Of a stretch of DNA of 64,000 nt, positions 1-13,300 are shown piece after piece. The notes beneath the pieces were generated by a model that made no database searches, was not told the origin of the DNA, and saw only the letters and a program-made list of their open reading frames with translations. Each line of letters opens with the position of its first letter. Position 1 is the first letter of the stretch. The DNA is from Triops longicaudatus (taxonomy: Eukaryota > Arthropoda > Branchiopoda > Notostraca > Triopsidae): contig JAGQDJ010000046.1 of the NCBI GenBank assembly GCA_022885665.1, positions 1 through 64,000 on the forward strand, given 5' to 3'. The position numbers and the translations under genes are program-made.

Positions 1-100
1 TTAAACAGTTTAAGTCTTTTACGGAAATTCCCAATAGATGATTTTATAATAGCGTTGTGTCATAGCACACCCGTGTCAAAGCACCCGACTCTCCCTACTT

Positions 101-649
101 TATAGCCGGTTGTACGCAATAGTCTATATTCGCTTGAAATGGCTTAGAAAATACTTTTACTCTTAGTTTCTGTCATTTCTATTATTTCACGTTTCGTCGA
201 GTGTTAATGGACGCCGCTTCGCAAGAGTAGCCTTTTCTGGCATCTTTTTATGAAAAATAAAGTACAGTCAAATTAACAGATTAGTTTCTATTTTCATCTA
301 TATCGGAAAAGCCCAGTGAGAACGATTTGAGAGCCAAAGCACAAAAGGGGCTTGTTGGAAGAGCCCTACTAAAAACCTGGATTACTAGCTCGAGTAGCCT
401 GATCTTGTGGAACATAACCCCTCTAGGGCTCTCGTTTTTTATGCGTTACCTCATGGCAGCGCTTGTGTTCACTATAGCCGAAGGAAAAAGCTATCTAAAT
501 TAGCACATGGACCGCAGTTTTTGTGCGCTATAGGCACAAATACGTTATAGGCGAATTCACTATAGCCGAAGCTTTCCCTCTACATTTGCGTAGGCGTTTT
601 GCAGGGCCTATGGACCTTGTATGTTACAACCGATTTTTCGTTATAGCCG
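101..649. repeat. Dispersed TATAGCCG short repeats
   Basis: The octamer TATAGCCG occurs at 101-108, 473-480, 561-568 and 642-649. Related forms (GCTATAGGC, GTTATAGGCG) lie between them, near 527 and 545. Four copies of an 8-mer in 550 bp is more than expected by chance. The unit spacing is irregular, so this looks like a decayed minisatellite or repeat fragment rather than an active element. Confidence 0.4.
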
Positions 650-3600
650 GTGTAAGCTATACCAAGGCTTCACAGTAGCTAGCTAATGCTTGTCTTTCTT
701 TTAACTCCAATGTGGAAGTCCTAAAATAAACTTATAATTATTTCTGCAAACAATGGAACTGGCAGAAAAATATTTCCACAATCGCTTCCGATGCGCCAGT
801 CCTCCGCGGTCTGAGAAACAATTCCAGGGTTCGAAATTTCCAGACCACCTCTTTCGGTCTGCTGAAGACTTACGTCTTGCCTAGAGGTAAGGATACGTCG
901 ATGATTTACAGGCCGATTCAAACAAGTTGTTTAAGTTAATGCCTAGGTGGCGTGATATGCTCCAAGCTAGAGTTATGTTTTACTCCAAAATTAAATACGG
1001 GAAAAGTCTTCAGGTCGAGAAAAGCAAAGAGCAAAATTATTCTTCCGGTTGTTCAGCTGAGCTAGTATAAACTATATGCTCTCACGTAATAGGTAATTCC
1101 GATTTAATTCAACAGAAGGAAAAAAATATTCTATTGTGACATTGCGTTACACTATTTTTTTACGTAGGATCGACGATAGACAATCAAGTTCTTGGATAAC
1201 GAAAAAAATGTTTCAGCGCCCCAAACGCGGCCAACTGCATTGTTTATAAAAGCAACGTGCGGTATTGGGTTCATTTCCCGCCAACCCAAAATTGACAAAC
1301 CAACAACAGATAAACGTCTGTCATAAGATGACGGAAATGGGTTCCATCTACAGTCGCCATACATAAGTAACATGTTTCAGTATTCTTGTGGTAGCAGAGA
1401 AAAAAAAGCACTTCTAGCCTTTTGTTGAACGCAAAAAGGGGAGAAAATTAAAAAAGGAACGTTAGTCTTCAACGTTGCACTGAGTTTTTTTATTTATTTT
1501 TTTTTTTATACTCAAATGCCATCACGATCCATTCCATTTTACTAGAGACTCACAATTCTTCGATAATCTAGACAAACCAGAAAGCCAAAATTTGAAGTGC
1601 TGCTGCTTTGTCGCAGTATAATCTGTCGTGCTTGTTTCTTTCTGCAGCTATTTACTATTTCTTTTCTATCCAATAATGCGGATGTTAAAAATGCCGTGCT
1701 CGGTCAATAATGCCCGGGTGTCGACAAGTCGGTTTCTGTCTCCTTTTCTTTGACGAGTGCATCGCTTGGCTAACTCGATGGCACGCATTCAAGCTTTTGT
1801 GTGTGTGTGCTCGTCCGTAGCCGCCGCTGAAAGCCACCGCGAAGCCGCGACTGCTGCAGGATCACATTCACATGCAAAAACCCTTGGCTGCAGGGGCAGA
1901 GAGAGAGAGAGACCCTCCATCGTTTTTACCTTTAGGTTACCTTTCAGGGCAGGTAAAGTAGGAAAGTTTAAGCAAGATACCCTTGCATACACATGACCTT
2001 TTACTCACATACTTATTCAGCAAGCAAAAATCGTCCCTTTAAGGATTAACAGAAAAACGAGGAAAGAAAAAAAAGGGATACATGCGAAGAGATGGTGAGG
2101 CCTTCTCCAAACATTTTACTAGAAAATAGGATCGTCGAGACTGGCACGTTTTGCCGCTGGTTCCCTCACTAGTGTCAAAATCGATGGGTGGTCAATGAGC
2201 GCGGCATTCTTGGAATCCTTGCGATTCTCCAGGAGGAAAGCATAGGGCCTTTTTAACCACATTTTCAGCATCGTTTATTCTTCCACTACATCTTGTGATA
2301 CGCGCTTAAAAATACGCAAAACTTGGACGACTGGCCGTTGTGACCAGAAGCGAACATACGAAGAAGGTTGATGGGTAATTAAAAGTTTAACTTTCACGTG
2401 TTAAAGTTGTATGCGCTTGCGCACAAGTCGGTAAACAAACTGATCTATGCTAAACAAAACCGTAGGCAAAGGTAGTGGAAGACCACTAAGTACTTTTAAT
2501 TCTAAATGAGCAGCAACAATAGAATTTCTGGGGAGCGGAACTTGGGAGACGTACAATACATATTGAATGTACGACGATTGACAGTTGTTGTGAAAGAACT
2601 GTTAAAAAGCAGTCTCTTCATCCCTCGAATATTATCGTTAGACAAATTGTGTATGACCCGTGGGATTTAAGAGTATCGGGTTTCCGGGAGAAAAGAGATT
2701 TGAGAGGTAAATTGTTGAATAACTTCAATAGAATGTTCACATGCAATGTCGCAATTACTTTGAGTTCAGATATTTGTATATGATTACCAAACTCTATAAA
2801 AGTTTCCACTTTTGTCTGGAGATGTATGTCCTTGTGAGATTTCTATGATCATAGTGCCTGACGTTGCGTAGCAAAAGACCTTAAGATTGCTGTCCCACCT
2901 CGAGTGTCGGTCCTGCCGATCATCCTAAAATCCCGGGAATTATCTCACAGAGTCCTAGGAATCGTTGAGTAGAAAAAAAATGTGCCTATTCAAGCAAAGT
3001 ATCTTCAAGTACCGTACTACTGTGCCCAATGAGCGTATACGTCTGAAATGTTGAAGTAATTTCACGTTGCTCCTTTTTTACGAGTAACGATTTCGTTTAT
3101 TGAAGTAAAATTGAGCTATCCAAGGTCTTCACAGGTATCGTAACCGGATTCTCTAGAACAAACATTAATTTCAAGGGGATGAATTTATGAGATGTCGGTG
3201 CGATCCTGGCAGAAACAATTGGGTTTGAGCAAAGTGAGTGGATGACATAATTTCACAAGTTTGTTGTTTGCTGAGACCGAAAAGAATTGCACAAACCGTA
3301 ATACAGTGATCCCCCCATTTATGCGGTAAGTTGGGTCCGCTGAAACACCGTATATACGAAAATGCATAAACTGAGTGTAACACTTAACCCATGCTGCCAC
3401 GTTTAATATGTATAAGATAGGGATACGTTCTTTACTCTCAGAAAGTTTATTCTTAGTGAACTAATTTTTTTTTAGCAAAATAATTTAATATTTATTATAA
3501 GTTCATATGCGAAGGATTACTGGTGATACTTGAGCACTTTTGAACCTGCTGTCGTTGCTGAAAATCCTTAAAAGAATACTGTAAATTACATAAGCTGAAT

Positions 3601-3774
3601 GCCGCTTGTTCGACATGACTCGCTACGTCGGTCTTCTGCTCCAGCGAATCCGCTTTCGTGCTTCGTATTTTCGTTTTTTAGAACCAAAATATTTATCCTT
3701 ATATCGAAACAACGAAGTTTTGGGATAAAGCCCCTTGTTTTGTGTAATTTTTACTAAAAAATACCAAATTTCCG

Positions 3775-3819
3775 ACCGCGTAAAAGTGAAACTGCGTAAA
3801 ACGAAACCGCGTAAATTGG
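3775..3819. repeat. Three-unit GCGTAAA minisatellite
   Basis: The heptamer GCGTAAA starts at 3778, 3794 and 3809, each in a similar context (roughly ACCGCGTAAAACGA). This gives three degenerate units of 15-16 bp. It sits at the edge of an otherwise unexplained region and may be the end of an interspersed repeat. Confidence 0.45.
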
Positions 3820-6800
3820 GGTTCATACCAGTACTGTATAAACGATACTTCAGTCTAGGGTGGAATTGATCTGGAACAGACTGGGGAAGTCCTCGACTGA
3901 AAAATTTTTGAGCTTACCATGGAAGACAGTGTTATGTTGGACTGATATGTAAGGGAATTTATATTATCAATTTCTTCTGAAATGTATGGGTACTCGCATT
4001 TTTCTGAGAATGGGCGAAATCTTTTAACTTTCTTTTAAAAAATTTTGGTTTCTGTTTGCTCTCATTTTGAATCGAGATTCCAGAAAATCAATGACTTTAC
4101 TCGAAATCTTACCTTCTGAATTATAGGAATAGGCTTGCGGAAAACGTTCTGAGTTAGATTAAATTACATTTTCATTGATAATGTCAGAATTTGGTGAAAA
4201 ATATTTCTCTAGCGGAGTGCTTCTCAATGGTTATCGACCATCACCCAAACTTGTCGATAATAAAGCCCCCTCTACCCAATTAAGTGTGAAAAAAAGCAAT
4301 TTCGTTACCCGAAATTCGAACTACATTTAAACTAATTTTGGGTGATTTATCCACAAATGAGAATCACAGCTCCAATGTGTGTCTTAAATCTGTGGTCGTC
4401 ATAGTTATTAAGGTACTAGGGAACGCAGGGAAAATTAAATAAGTTTGTATGTGGATTTCGTCATCTTGATGAAATTGTGTATCCCAAAACTAATAATCGC
4501 GGGTCAAACTATTTCGTAGTTACGTCAGCTTCTTCCTGTTTTCTTCGGTGCATTCTAACCGATTTAAAAAATTCTTCCAAATTTGTCAATTACTGTATTA
4601 CTTTTATTTTAGGGGTATATCGAAGCAGCTTCATTCACCTCACCTGCCTTTTACACTTATACAAGTGCTAATGTTGTGCGTGCATTTTCACGTTGTCTTC
4701 TAGGGTCGTCAAACATTTCATACTTTCGCCTTAGCCAAGCGTTGATGGCTACTAGGCTATTATCAATATTGCATTGTAGCAAGTTATCTTTTACATTAAA
4801 ACTCTTGATACATTAGACTCCATTCTTTTTTTAATTGTTTGCAAGAAATGCGTTTCAACCTCAAGTGTCCAAATGATTCTGAGCTAGTTTCTCTTGATTA
4901 ACTGATAGAGTATCATCTATTTCTATATTTTTTTCTGGCTTTAAAAACGTCATCGGTATATTCTAATAATAAAATACTTAGTTTAGATTTCAGCGTTTCC
5001 TATTTTTCTTTTTCAATTCTTTTCCTTCATGTACTGAATTTTCATTGTTGACTTTCGCATGTTGATAGTCCCTTGATTAGCATGGAGAATTAAAAAGCAG
5101 ATCACATTACGTAATCAGTGTTTTTGACCGACAACTTCGGTGGGCATGAAAGGCGGCGTCCCCGTTCCATTTGCAGGCGGAAAATGCTATCCTTGGTGAA
5201 GATATTTCCAATTGGGGGTCAAGCTGTTAGTGGGTGGGCGCGGTAAGCGGACTGTAAGCAATTTTCACACGATACCTCTTGAGGTTTGAATAGGTTTCCA
5301 GCTGAAAAGAAAATTAGCCTCTCAAAATATAAGTATATTTTCATAGTAAATACAGGGCTTCCCCGACTTACAATGAACTTGGCTTGTGTCTTTACGACAA
5401 AAGCACGGCAAAAAATATAAAAAAATAAATAAATAGAATGTATGAAATGTTTTACCACGAAAAATTGACTTCCAAAAGCAAATAGGAGTAAAATCTGTTT
5501 AATAGTTAGTAATAGGGTGAAGGAAAGTTTACCTTATGAGAAATTTCTTTCTTCATCTTTTTACTTGAATTGGTTCGTTGATTCGCATTACAGTGAAAAT
5601 GTTTCTGGAGACTCGCGAAAGAGATTTTTGAGTAATGCAAACATAACTTGCAAAATTCGTTTATAAAGAGTAATAGTTGTAAAATGTGATTTTCAGACTG
5701 ACAGTAAACCATGAATGAAACTCGAAAACAGAACATTTCAGTGAACATCGTCTTTAACATTACATCTTTATTATAATAATAATTATGACTAATTTAGAAT
5801 AAATATAAGAAAGACATGACAACAATATTGAAATGTATGGTTCCAGTACAATATTAATTCCAATATGTACACTGAAAAACTGGGAAGCCGACCTCGATTC
5901 ACCACAGCCTACGTCGTGTTTAGGAACGGGAAACTGGTTGGCATCACGAGTTCAGGGTCCGCTGAAGATTACATCATAACTGTTTAAGTCACTTTTATGT
6001 GAATAGCCCGCGTAAGTTTTTGCTCGTTGCAGGCGTAGGCTGTGTATGAAATGTTCCACGTCAATAATAATAAAATAATTTGCCCCATTTTAATCCATAG
6101 GCGCAGTGGCAAGGTTTGTCATTTGTCGGAAAAGACCTTCAGGAACTTCTCAGTTAGCTAAGAAAGTGCCGTGTAAAATGGCACATTATTACCCGCATGT
6201 TAACAAAACTTTTGTTACTCTGAACGAAAACCAAGGAAAGGATTCCCAGATGGTTTCTCTTGAGCTGTACTCGTTGCGGAACTTAATAGTAACCCCAAAT
6301 TTAATTTGTTGTCCAAAATCTGCCCCAACTTTACGACTTCCGCTCGTTATTGTTTAGGGAAACTAAGGCGTTTTTTGTCGGCTGTTACCCACTCACGAAT
6401 GTTCCTTTTTCCCTTACTCCATTTTCTGTTTCTCCTGTTGACAATTATCGTAGTCCATTTATTTGGATTTTTATGACCTCTTAAAATGTTTGCTAAGGTA
6501 CAGATGATAGTGAGTAAAGACATTTAAATTTCCAGAGCTTCTCAGTAAAGAAATAAATAGAAAAAAAAATAAGAAACAATTCGGGGCCATGTGCTTCATC
6601 TACCAACAGCAAAGGCACCAAGTGAATGGTTGCTTGGACAGGATTTGCAATGAGAAGTTATGCCCGAATTCCCTTCATTTGGCATATATATAAACCCATT
6701 TGCTAGCGAGAGAGTAACACGAACTTGTCAAAGGAAATTAAAGGCGTCGTAAAACAACCAAAAGCTGGAAGCGTTTCCCTGTGCTTCCATGTTCGCCAGC

Positions 6801-9800
6801 ACATACCGTGATACTTAAAAACTGCTAGGTTCTAAATTTTTTCTACCCCCTTTCCGTTTTACCTGTTTTTTGGGTGTGCAGCCTTTTTGCTGAAGACCTG
6901 GCAAAAGTCGGCGTGACGGAACAATGGTTCCGAGGGTTTGCAGGAGATTTTCATCGAGTTACAAAGGTAGTCTGTGGTATGGTGTGGGGCCTAACAATTT
7001 TTTTACAGGTTAGAGTAATGATTAGCCCACCTTAAGTTACAGGTTAGGTAAAAACTTGCACGTAAGTGTCCTTGATTAGACTGAGTCAAAATGGTATAAT
7101 TAACAGGCGGCGGTTGAGGTTACTTGGAAGGCAGGAAAACCTCCAGCAAACTGGACCAATTTTCGCTCATGGCTCGCCACCTAAAACCATTCGACAAGGC
7201 TTTCAGCGTCGTAAGAATTTGTTTCAGCCCAAGACTTAATTAGGTATTCATCTCCAATTAATAGAGATAACAACGGTGGATCTTAATAAAAAATAGAATA
7301 CTGATAAATTCCACGCTATTTGAACGAAGTGCCTCCATTTAAATAACTGCAAATATCGAGTAGCTTTTGAATAGTCACGGGCATCTATTTGTCCTTTGGC
7401 TTTTGTGTGGTCTAGTGGATTAATCGTATCGGATCAAAGGTGGGCTTTGTTCTTAAGTTTTTGCCTTGATGACAGGCACACAATAGACAGCCTCCAAACT
7501 CCGGTGCAGCAAAAACCCCACGCAGTTTCCCAAAAGGAACGTGAAAACAGAAAGGGAGACCGCCCCTGCGCGGTGCTGTGCATCACAGTATGCAACCCAA
7601 CAATTGCTTCTTTAACATTCCAAATTAACCCACTTGTCTTTTTCCCTCTATACCTCGATTTTGTTTCCGAAAACTGGTTCTTTCAGCTCTTGTCAGCCTC
7701 CTGAAGGCCAGAACGCTGATTGGAGGCATATTATCTTCACTTCCTATAGCCAAATTCTACGAGAGCCTCACGGAATGTTTCCTGAGCCGCGAATTCCACA
7801 GTCTGGACAGCATGTCTCTCACATCTCATAAAAGCCTTTTAGAAGAGAAAAAGAATCAAACCGTAAATTTAAGGAGCCTGATACGGCTGAATTGGCATGA
7901 AGGCTAATTGAGAGTATTGATCTCCTGAACGCTTGATGTACCCTTAATGAGCATATCAATTGGAAGTAATTCACGAAGAAAGACAGCGTGGACGATAATA
8001 CCTGTCAGTTCTGCTCTTCTATCCAGGTTCGGTTTCCAGGTAAAAGACCTCACTGAGGGGATGAAAAGTCTTCAGATTAAGTGTTGTAACTCATTCCAGT
8101 CAGGACAGTGAGGTAAATTGTACAGGACACTAATTTACTTAGGCGGTACCAGTCGACTTCATTTTCATTCTGGCTTCAGGGTTAAGCGAAGGTGAAACCA
8201 ATGTTCTGCCTATAAGCATCTTCCATCTTCATCAAAGGTGAAAGGGGGCGGAGGACCTCCGTGGAAAAAGAGACCCCCAGCAGAAGCATTATAAACGCCT
8301 TTTTCCTAAATAACTTCAGAGCAAGGGGAAACGAATAATACTACTGATAACCCCAATACATGGTCCATACAGCGTTTCGCAGCTTTTGTTTACACTAAAT
8401 AACTTGGCGTGGAAAAATATTTCTAGTCGGTAGACACAAGAGAAAATCGGGATGCACACTTAACTCACAACGTAACATAGCAAGGGTTTCTAAAAAAGCA
8501 GTCCATTTCCGTGGTTACTAACGTTCTGTCTATATAAATAGTTTCTTTACCTGCGATGTAATGAACAAAGTAATCCTCCGCAATTATCCCAGACACATAC
8601 CCTTTTTCTTTCACTAAATTACTAGCGAAAGCTATATCCCAGGAAAGAGTAACAATCCAACCGAGTTCATTGTGACATGTGTTTGTGTGAACCTCGTGAA
8701 AAAAAATAAAAAAATAAAATAAAAAGGAACTCAAAACCAATCACACTTCAGCAATATGGCAAGAGGCATGATAAGAAAATAGTGCGAAATCTGTAGATGG
8801 AGAAAGCGGAAGCATGCGTGATTTGCTAGTACAGTATAGAACGTTTGGGCGAAGCGTACGACAGGCGCTCGAGAGCCCATTTTAGTACTGTAACTATATT
8901 ATTTTTAATTGATTTTCAATCGCAGAAGCAAAAAAGAAACTCTCGTGCTACGGTGTGTTAAAAGCGTTACAGTTTTCAACCAGAACGACTAACAACGAAG
9001 ACAATAACCGTAACGCAGGACAAAAAAGCGTAAAGTTGCTCGCACACTGTCGTAATTTTCCACTTGCACGAAGTATCGCAACAGGCGTTGTTATACGGCA
9101 ACCATTATTATATGGGCTTTTATACATGTTGCCCTTCCTTCTATTCAAAAGCTCCGCATGGTGGTTACCTTCAAAACACCTATTGTCGCGGTTCGTCTTA
9201 TGAAGCACACTTGCTTTGAAACAAGTATCCCACTTGAATGCTGCTGTTAGTGATAAAAGCAGCGCACAACAAAGTAATTGATCAAATACCGACAGACAAG
9301 CATAAATGAGAGAGTAGGAGGTCGCAATTTCCCTAAGCTTTATTGCTGGTCCCAAGAGTGCACGTGAAAATCCCCCCTGACTAACGCACCTAACCAAAAT
9401 TCCTCTGCGCGTCCTTCTCGAAAAGCCTACACGATTCTTTGTCAAAAGATGCCACAAAGTCAACACAGGGAATCATTGACAATTGACTCTTTTTATCCGT
9501 TCCTTAGTTTTTGACCATCGCCAAACGGAATCAGGATGTTGACGGTTGGTGCAGCAAGCAAAAATCCTTTGCAGGTTTTGAGACAAAGACGGATTTCCGT
9601 AACAGTACCAAATCACGATTTTATGGCCTTACCCCGCCGTTTAGCGCAGTAGGTGAGAAGGTTTGGCATTGCTCATGGAACACGAAACACATAGTACTGA
9701 AGCCAAACAAAGCCGCATGCATGACATGATAGCAGATTATAACCAAAGCCATGTCGTGCGGGGGAAGAAGCGTTAAAGGAGACCTCCTGGAGTGGAATTG

Positions 9801-10235
9801 GACAGGTTTTACTCAGGAACGCTGTCATTACGCATTGTAGACCCTCACCACGGACTCCAGCGCCCACCCAGGTAGGTAGAAAATCTACTCGATTGATCAT
9901 CTGTATAAGGTTTCTTTTTCGTTCTTAAACGACTTCTTCGGAACATCTTAACTCTTAAAACCCAGCCACGGAAAAAAGGGCTTTCAGCATTTGCAAAGTA
10001 GGGCGACACGGGTAGTAGCCAAATAAGACTGTATTCCTGTAAACTGCGAATAAGTCTACGCATGGGTGACATTGTTGACTACACCAAGTGGGGGAAATAA
10101 AAACAAAAATCTCCCCGTGTATGACATTGATCACGAAGAAAGTAGACAACCTGGGTCAGCCCAGCCTGGCCACTAATCCTCGCTGTTTAAAAGCAGGCAG
10201 ATGCATAGTATTTAAAAAGGGCAACCGTACACTCA

Positions 10236-10377
10236 GGGCCGTAACCAGGATTTTGGCTCGTGGGAGGAGGTGGAGTTTTCCGCATGCAGTTTTTTAACAT
10301 GTAAGATTTTTGCTACCTTCCCAATTACAAAATAAACATTTTGGGTAGAGGGTAGAACCCCCACCCTAAATACGGCT
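10236..10377 (+). mobile_element. Short inverted-repeat element (MITE-like), copy 1
   Basis: The left end reads GGGCCGTAACCAGGATTTTG. The right end reads CCCTAAATACGGC, whose reverse complement GCCGTATTTAGGG matches the left end imperfectly. A second copy lies in the opposite orientation at 53592-53763: 20 bases of one end are identical between the copies and the other end is similar (GGCCGTAATTAGGG). The element is about 140 bp and carries no coding capacity, as expected of a non-autonomous DNA transposon. No clear target-site duplication was identified, and the family is not named. Confidence 0.6.
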
Positions 10378-13300
10378 TTACATACACTTATGTTTGCTCA
10401 TCTTTCATGTGGTTTAACAGCCCATATAGTCCCGACCTTCCTTTATGTTTTGCCCTTATTGCTGTCTTGCCACTTATTTGGAAGTCTTTTTTGCTCGATC
10501 GACGGACTGTAGAGCAGTTTTACTTGCTGCTGGGTTGCTGAAAGGGGTAAAGCCCTAAGGCGATTTAGAAAGTTTTGCAATAAGCCTGTTCTGTGTTGAA
10601 AGCTCGATGACGGACAATCGAATGTAACGTTAGAACTTTCATCATCAACGGTTTTCGAACCAGCGCACACATGCAATCCGCGTTACGATACACAGATAGG
10701 GTTGAAACATGAGTCATAGAGAGGCTTACGAGGATTGCTGCTTTAAATGTGCATGAAAAAATTCCCCAGCGAAATTCTGAACACTTCGAACTCTTTATCG
10801 TTCTTTCGAGGAAAGTTTAGTTGGGTCGATTAGAAAGGTAAAGCGACACTTTGCTTCGTCGCTGAAAAAATATTTCGAGGTTTTTCGCTAACAATCGTAC
10901 GAAAAATGGCATGAGCATGTCAATTTGTCGACAGTAGCCAGGTAAAAACAACGCCAGAATATCTATATATCCGCACGGGTCAGGTTCTCACGGTCAATAC
11001 CTTTTCGGTTTCTGTTCAAATTGATTCCGCCATTCAGTTTGACATAGTATGACCTTTTTATTTTGTACAAGGATGGAAACAAAACGACGTGTACTTTTTA
11101 TCGTCCTAGTGCTAATCGGTGCAAAGTTGCCGTGAGATTTTCTTCGTACACCAAACATGTTTGGGCTCAAGCGGCTCAGCTTTTCCTTGACATTCCTGAC
11201 CTAGGTTTGTACCCTTACTGCTCTCACTTCTTGGTCAAAATTTCGATTTCCAATTGCAACTTGGTTCAAGGTTTGGCTACCTACTTTGGTTAATATATTT
11301 TGCAACGAGAGAAGGGTTCAGGGATTTGGAGAGACGCTGAGCAAATAGAACAACGCAAATATAGACTTAAATAAAAGAGCCGACCCGTGGTCATAAATCT
11401 CATCTCTCGCTTGTCGTTTATGCAAGCTTCGGTCCCCATATTTCAATTTGCAATCAAGTTTTTTTGCGCCCAGTGGAGAATCCTTGGCACCGCCGCTTTT
11501 CTTATTTCGTTTATAGGAGCTTATCTACAAGGCAATGTTAGGTTGATGCCGTGAAATAAGGTGAACAGCAGGAGACGAGCATTTCATTTGTCTTTCTATG
11601 AAAGAGAGAAGGCAGTCTCACACCAAGGAATGTAAATGAAAGCTTTTTTGGGAAACAAAAGCTAGTGGGAAGTGGCGTATTACGTACTGGGAAAGGCCAG
11701 TTAGTACTGCATGCCAAAAGGGTGACACCAAGATAAGCCAAGACAAGAAAGAAAAGAGTAGTGTTATGCATATCACCTGCCACGCAAAACAAAAGCTTCT
11801 GGTATATATACGGATGGAAGCCTCATCCATCCTCAAGCTCCCACAGCTAATCTTTTCTTGGCACCTCTTTGTTACCACTGTTGTAGCGTGCACCTATGTT
11901 TTTATGAAGATACACTGCATTGTACTTCCAGCCACGGTTCTAATCATCCAAAGGTATCTACGACTTTCAAGCCTAATAATTCAAGCCAACGATAATACGA
12001 GTCCGGTCATTAACACGGTTAAAAAAGGGATTATATGAGCGTGCTACCACTGTTGCGTCCTATCTAAGGAATTTCAACTGGGATTTTCTATTTTGTAAAG
12101 AATAAGGAGTACCTCCAAACACTGTGCAAGCCAAGCGAATTTCGCTTCCATTTGATATTTTAGTTTTTTTATACTGGCAAAACAGTTTGAGGTCTTTTGG
12201 AGCCCAACATAACGAACTCAAAGGTAGTAATGCTATGTCTTCTGAGTATAAGAAAACCACTTTTGTCTTGATTTATCAGTATATTTTTCCCGTGTCTATT
12301 CTATCCTTTATTGCATGTCACTTGGCACATTCCCGCAATTAATTTATGAACACTAGCTGAAGGATAACATCGACGAAGTGGCGGGCTGTTCATTAACGCC
12401 TTTTACTTTTTTCTATTTCTGCATAACTAAGGAAGTTCAACTCAGGCTGGACAAGGTCTTAAGATGGCATATGAACTGCTTTGGAAATAAGGTGACATGG
12501 TCCAAAATTACCTTACTTAAATTTGCCATTAATTAAATCCGTGAACCTAGTAAGTTAACGCTATTTTTAGCTCAACGAACAGAGTTTATCTTCAAAATTC
12601 ACTCGAAGTTTCTTCTAAAACACTACACTTCATTTCCAACCAAAAGACTAAGTGCAAGAATGCTTACTTTTTAAATTGGTTTCGTACACATTTTGTGGAC
12701 CATTCTCTGGCAGGTAAAACCCGGCAGCTGTTATTATTAGCGCCTAAGTAGTTGCCAAATTAAAAGTTATTTATTATAAATACTATTATTACAACGAAGT
12801 GGTGCAAAATATTGCTGCACGTTGGAAATACCATACAGAAAGACTGCTTCCAGGATTTCAACACAAATAGTAAAAGATTCCCCAGTTTCTCAATTTTAGA
12901 ATACTTTAAGAACAAATAATCATTGGTCATAACCGGATATCCGACAAGGAAAATCCTGGTGAGGTACCGGGTTTGGAACTGTTTTATTGATTACAAAACC
13001 GTCTGCCGAGCTGATATTTATAAGCTGAAGATCGTTTTTCCTTATAAGAGTGGTTTGCTTCATAAAAGGAGGAGGATGTGTGCAACGGATCCAAGCTTCA
13101 GCGGGTCCCGGAGATTAGCATACTGGGTGAAAATGATGCAGGTAAAGCTGTGTCTGAGTCGTTATTGGCTGCAGGGGATTGAATTGGTGTGGCGGGATTG
13201 GTTCAAAAGACAGTCACGCGCAAAGAAAACATCACGCAAGAATATACCTGAGCCTTCCGTTTTCCAGGTGGGAGACAGAAATTTAATTCCTCCCCTTTCC

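Noticed and set aside
8948..9466. 172-codon minus-strand open frame
   Set aside because: No recognisable domain, no splice context, and an overlapping plus-strand frame; most likely chance in intergenic DNA.
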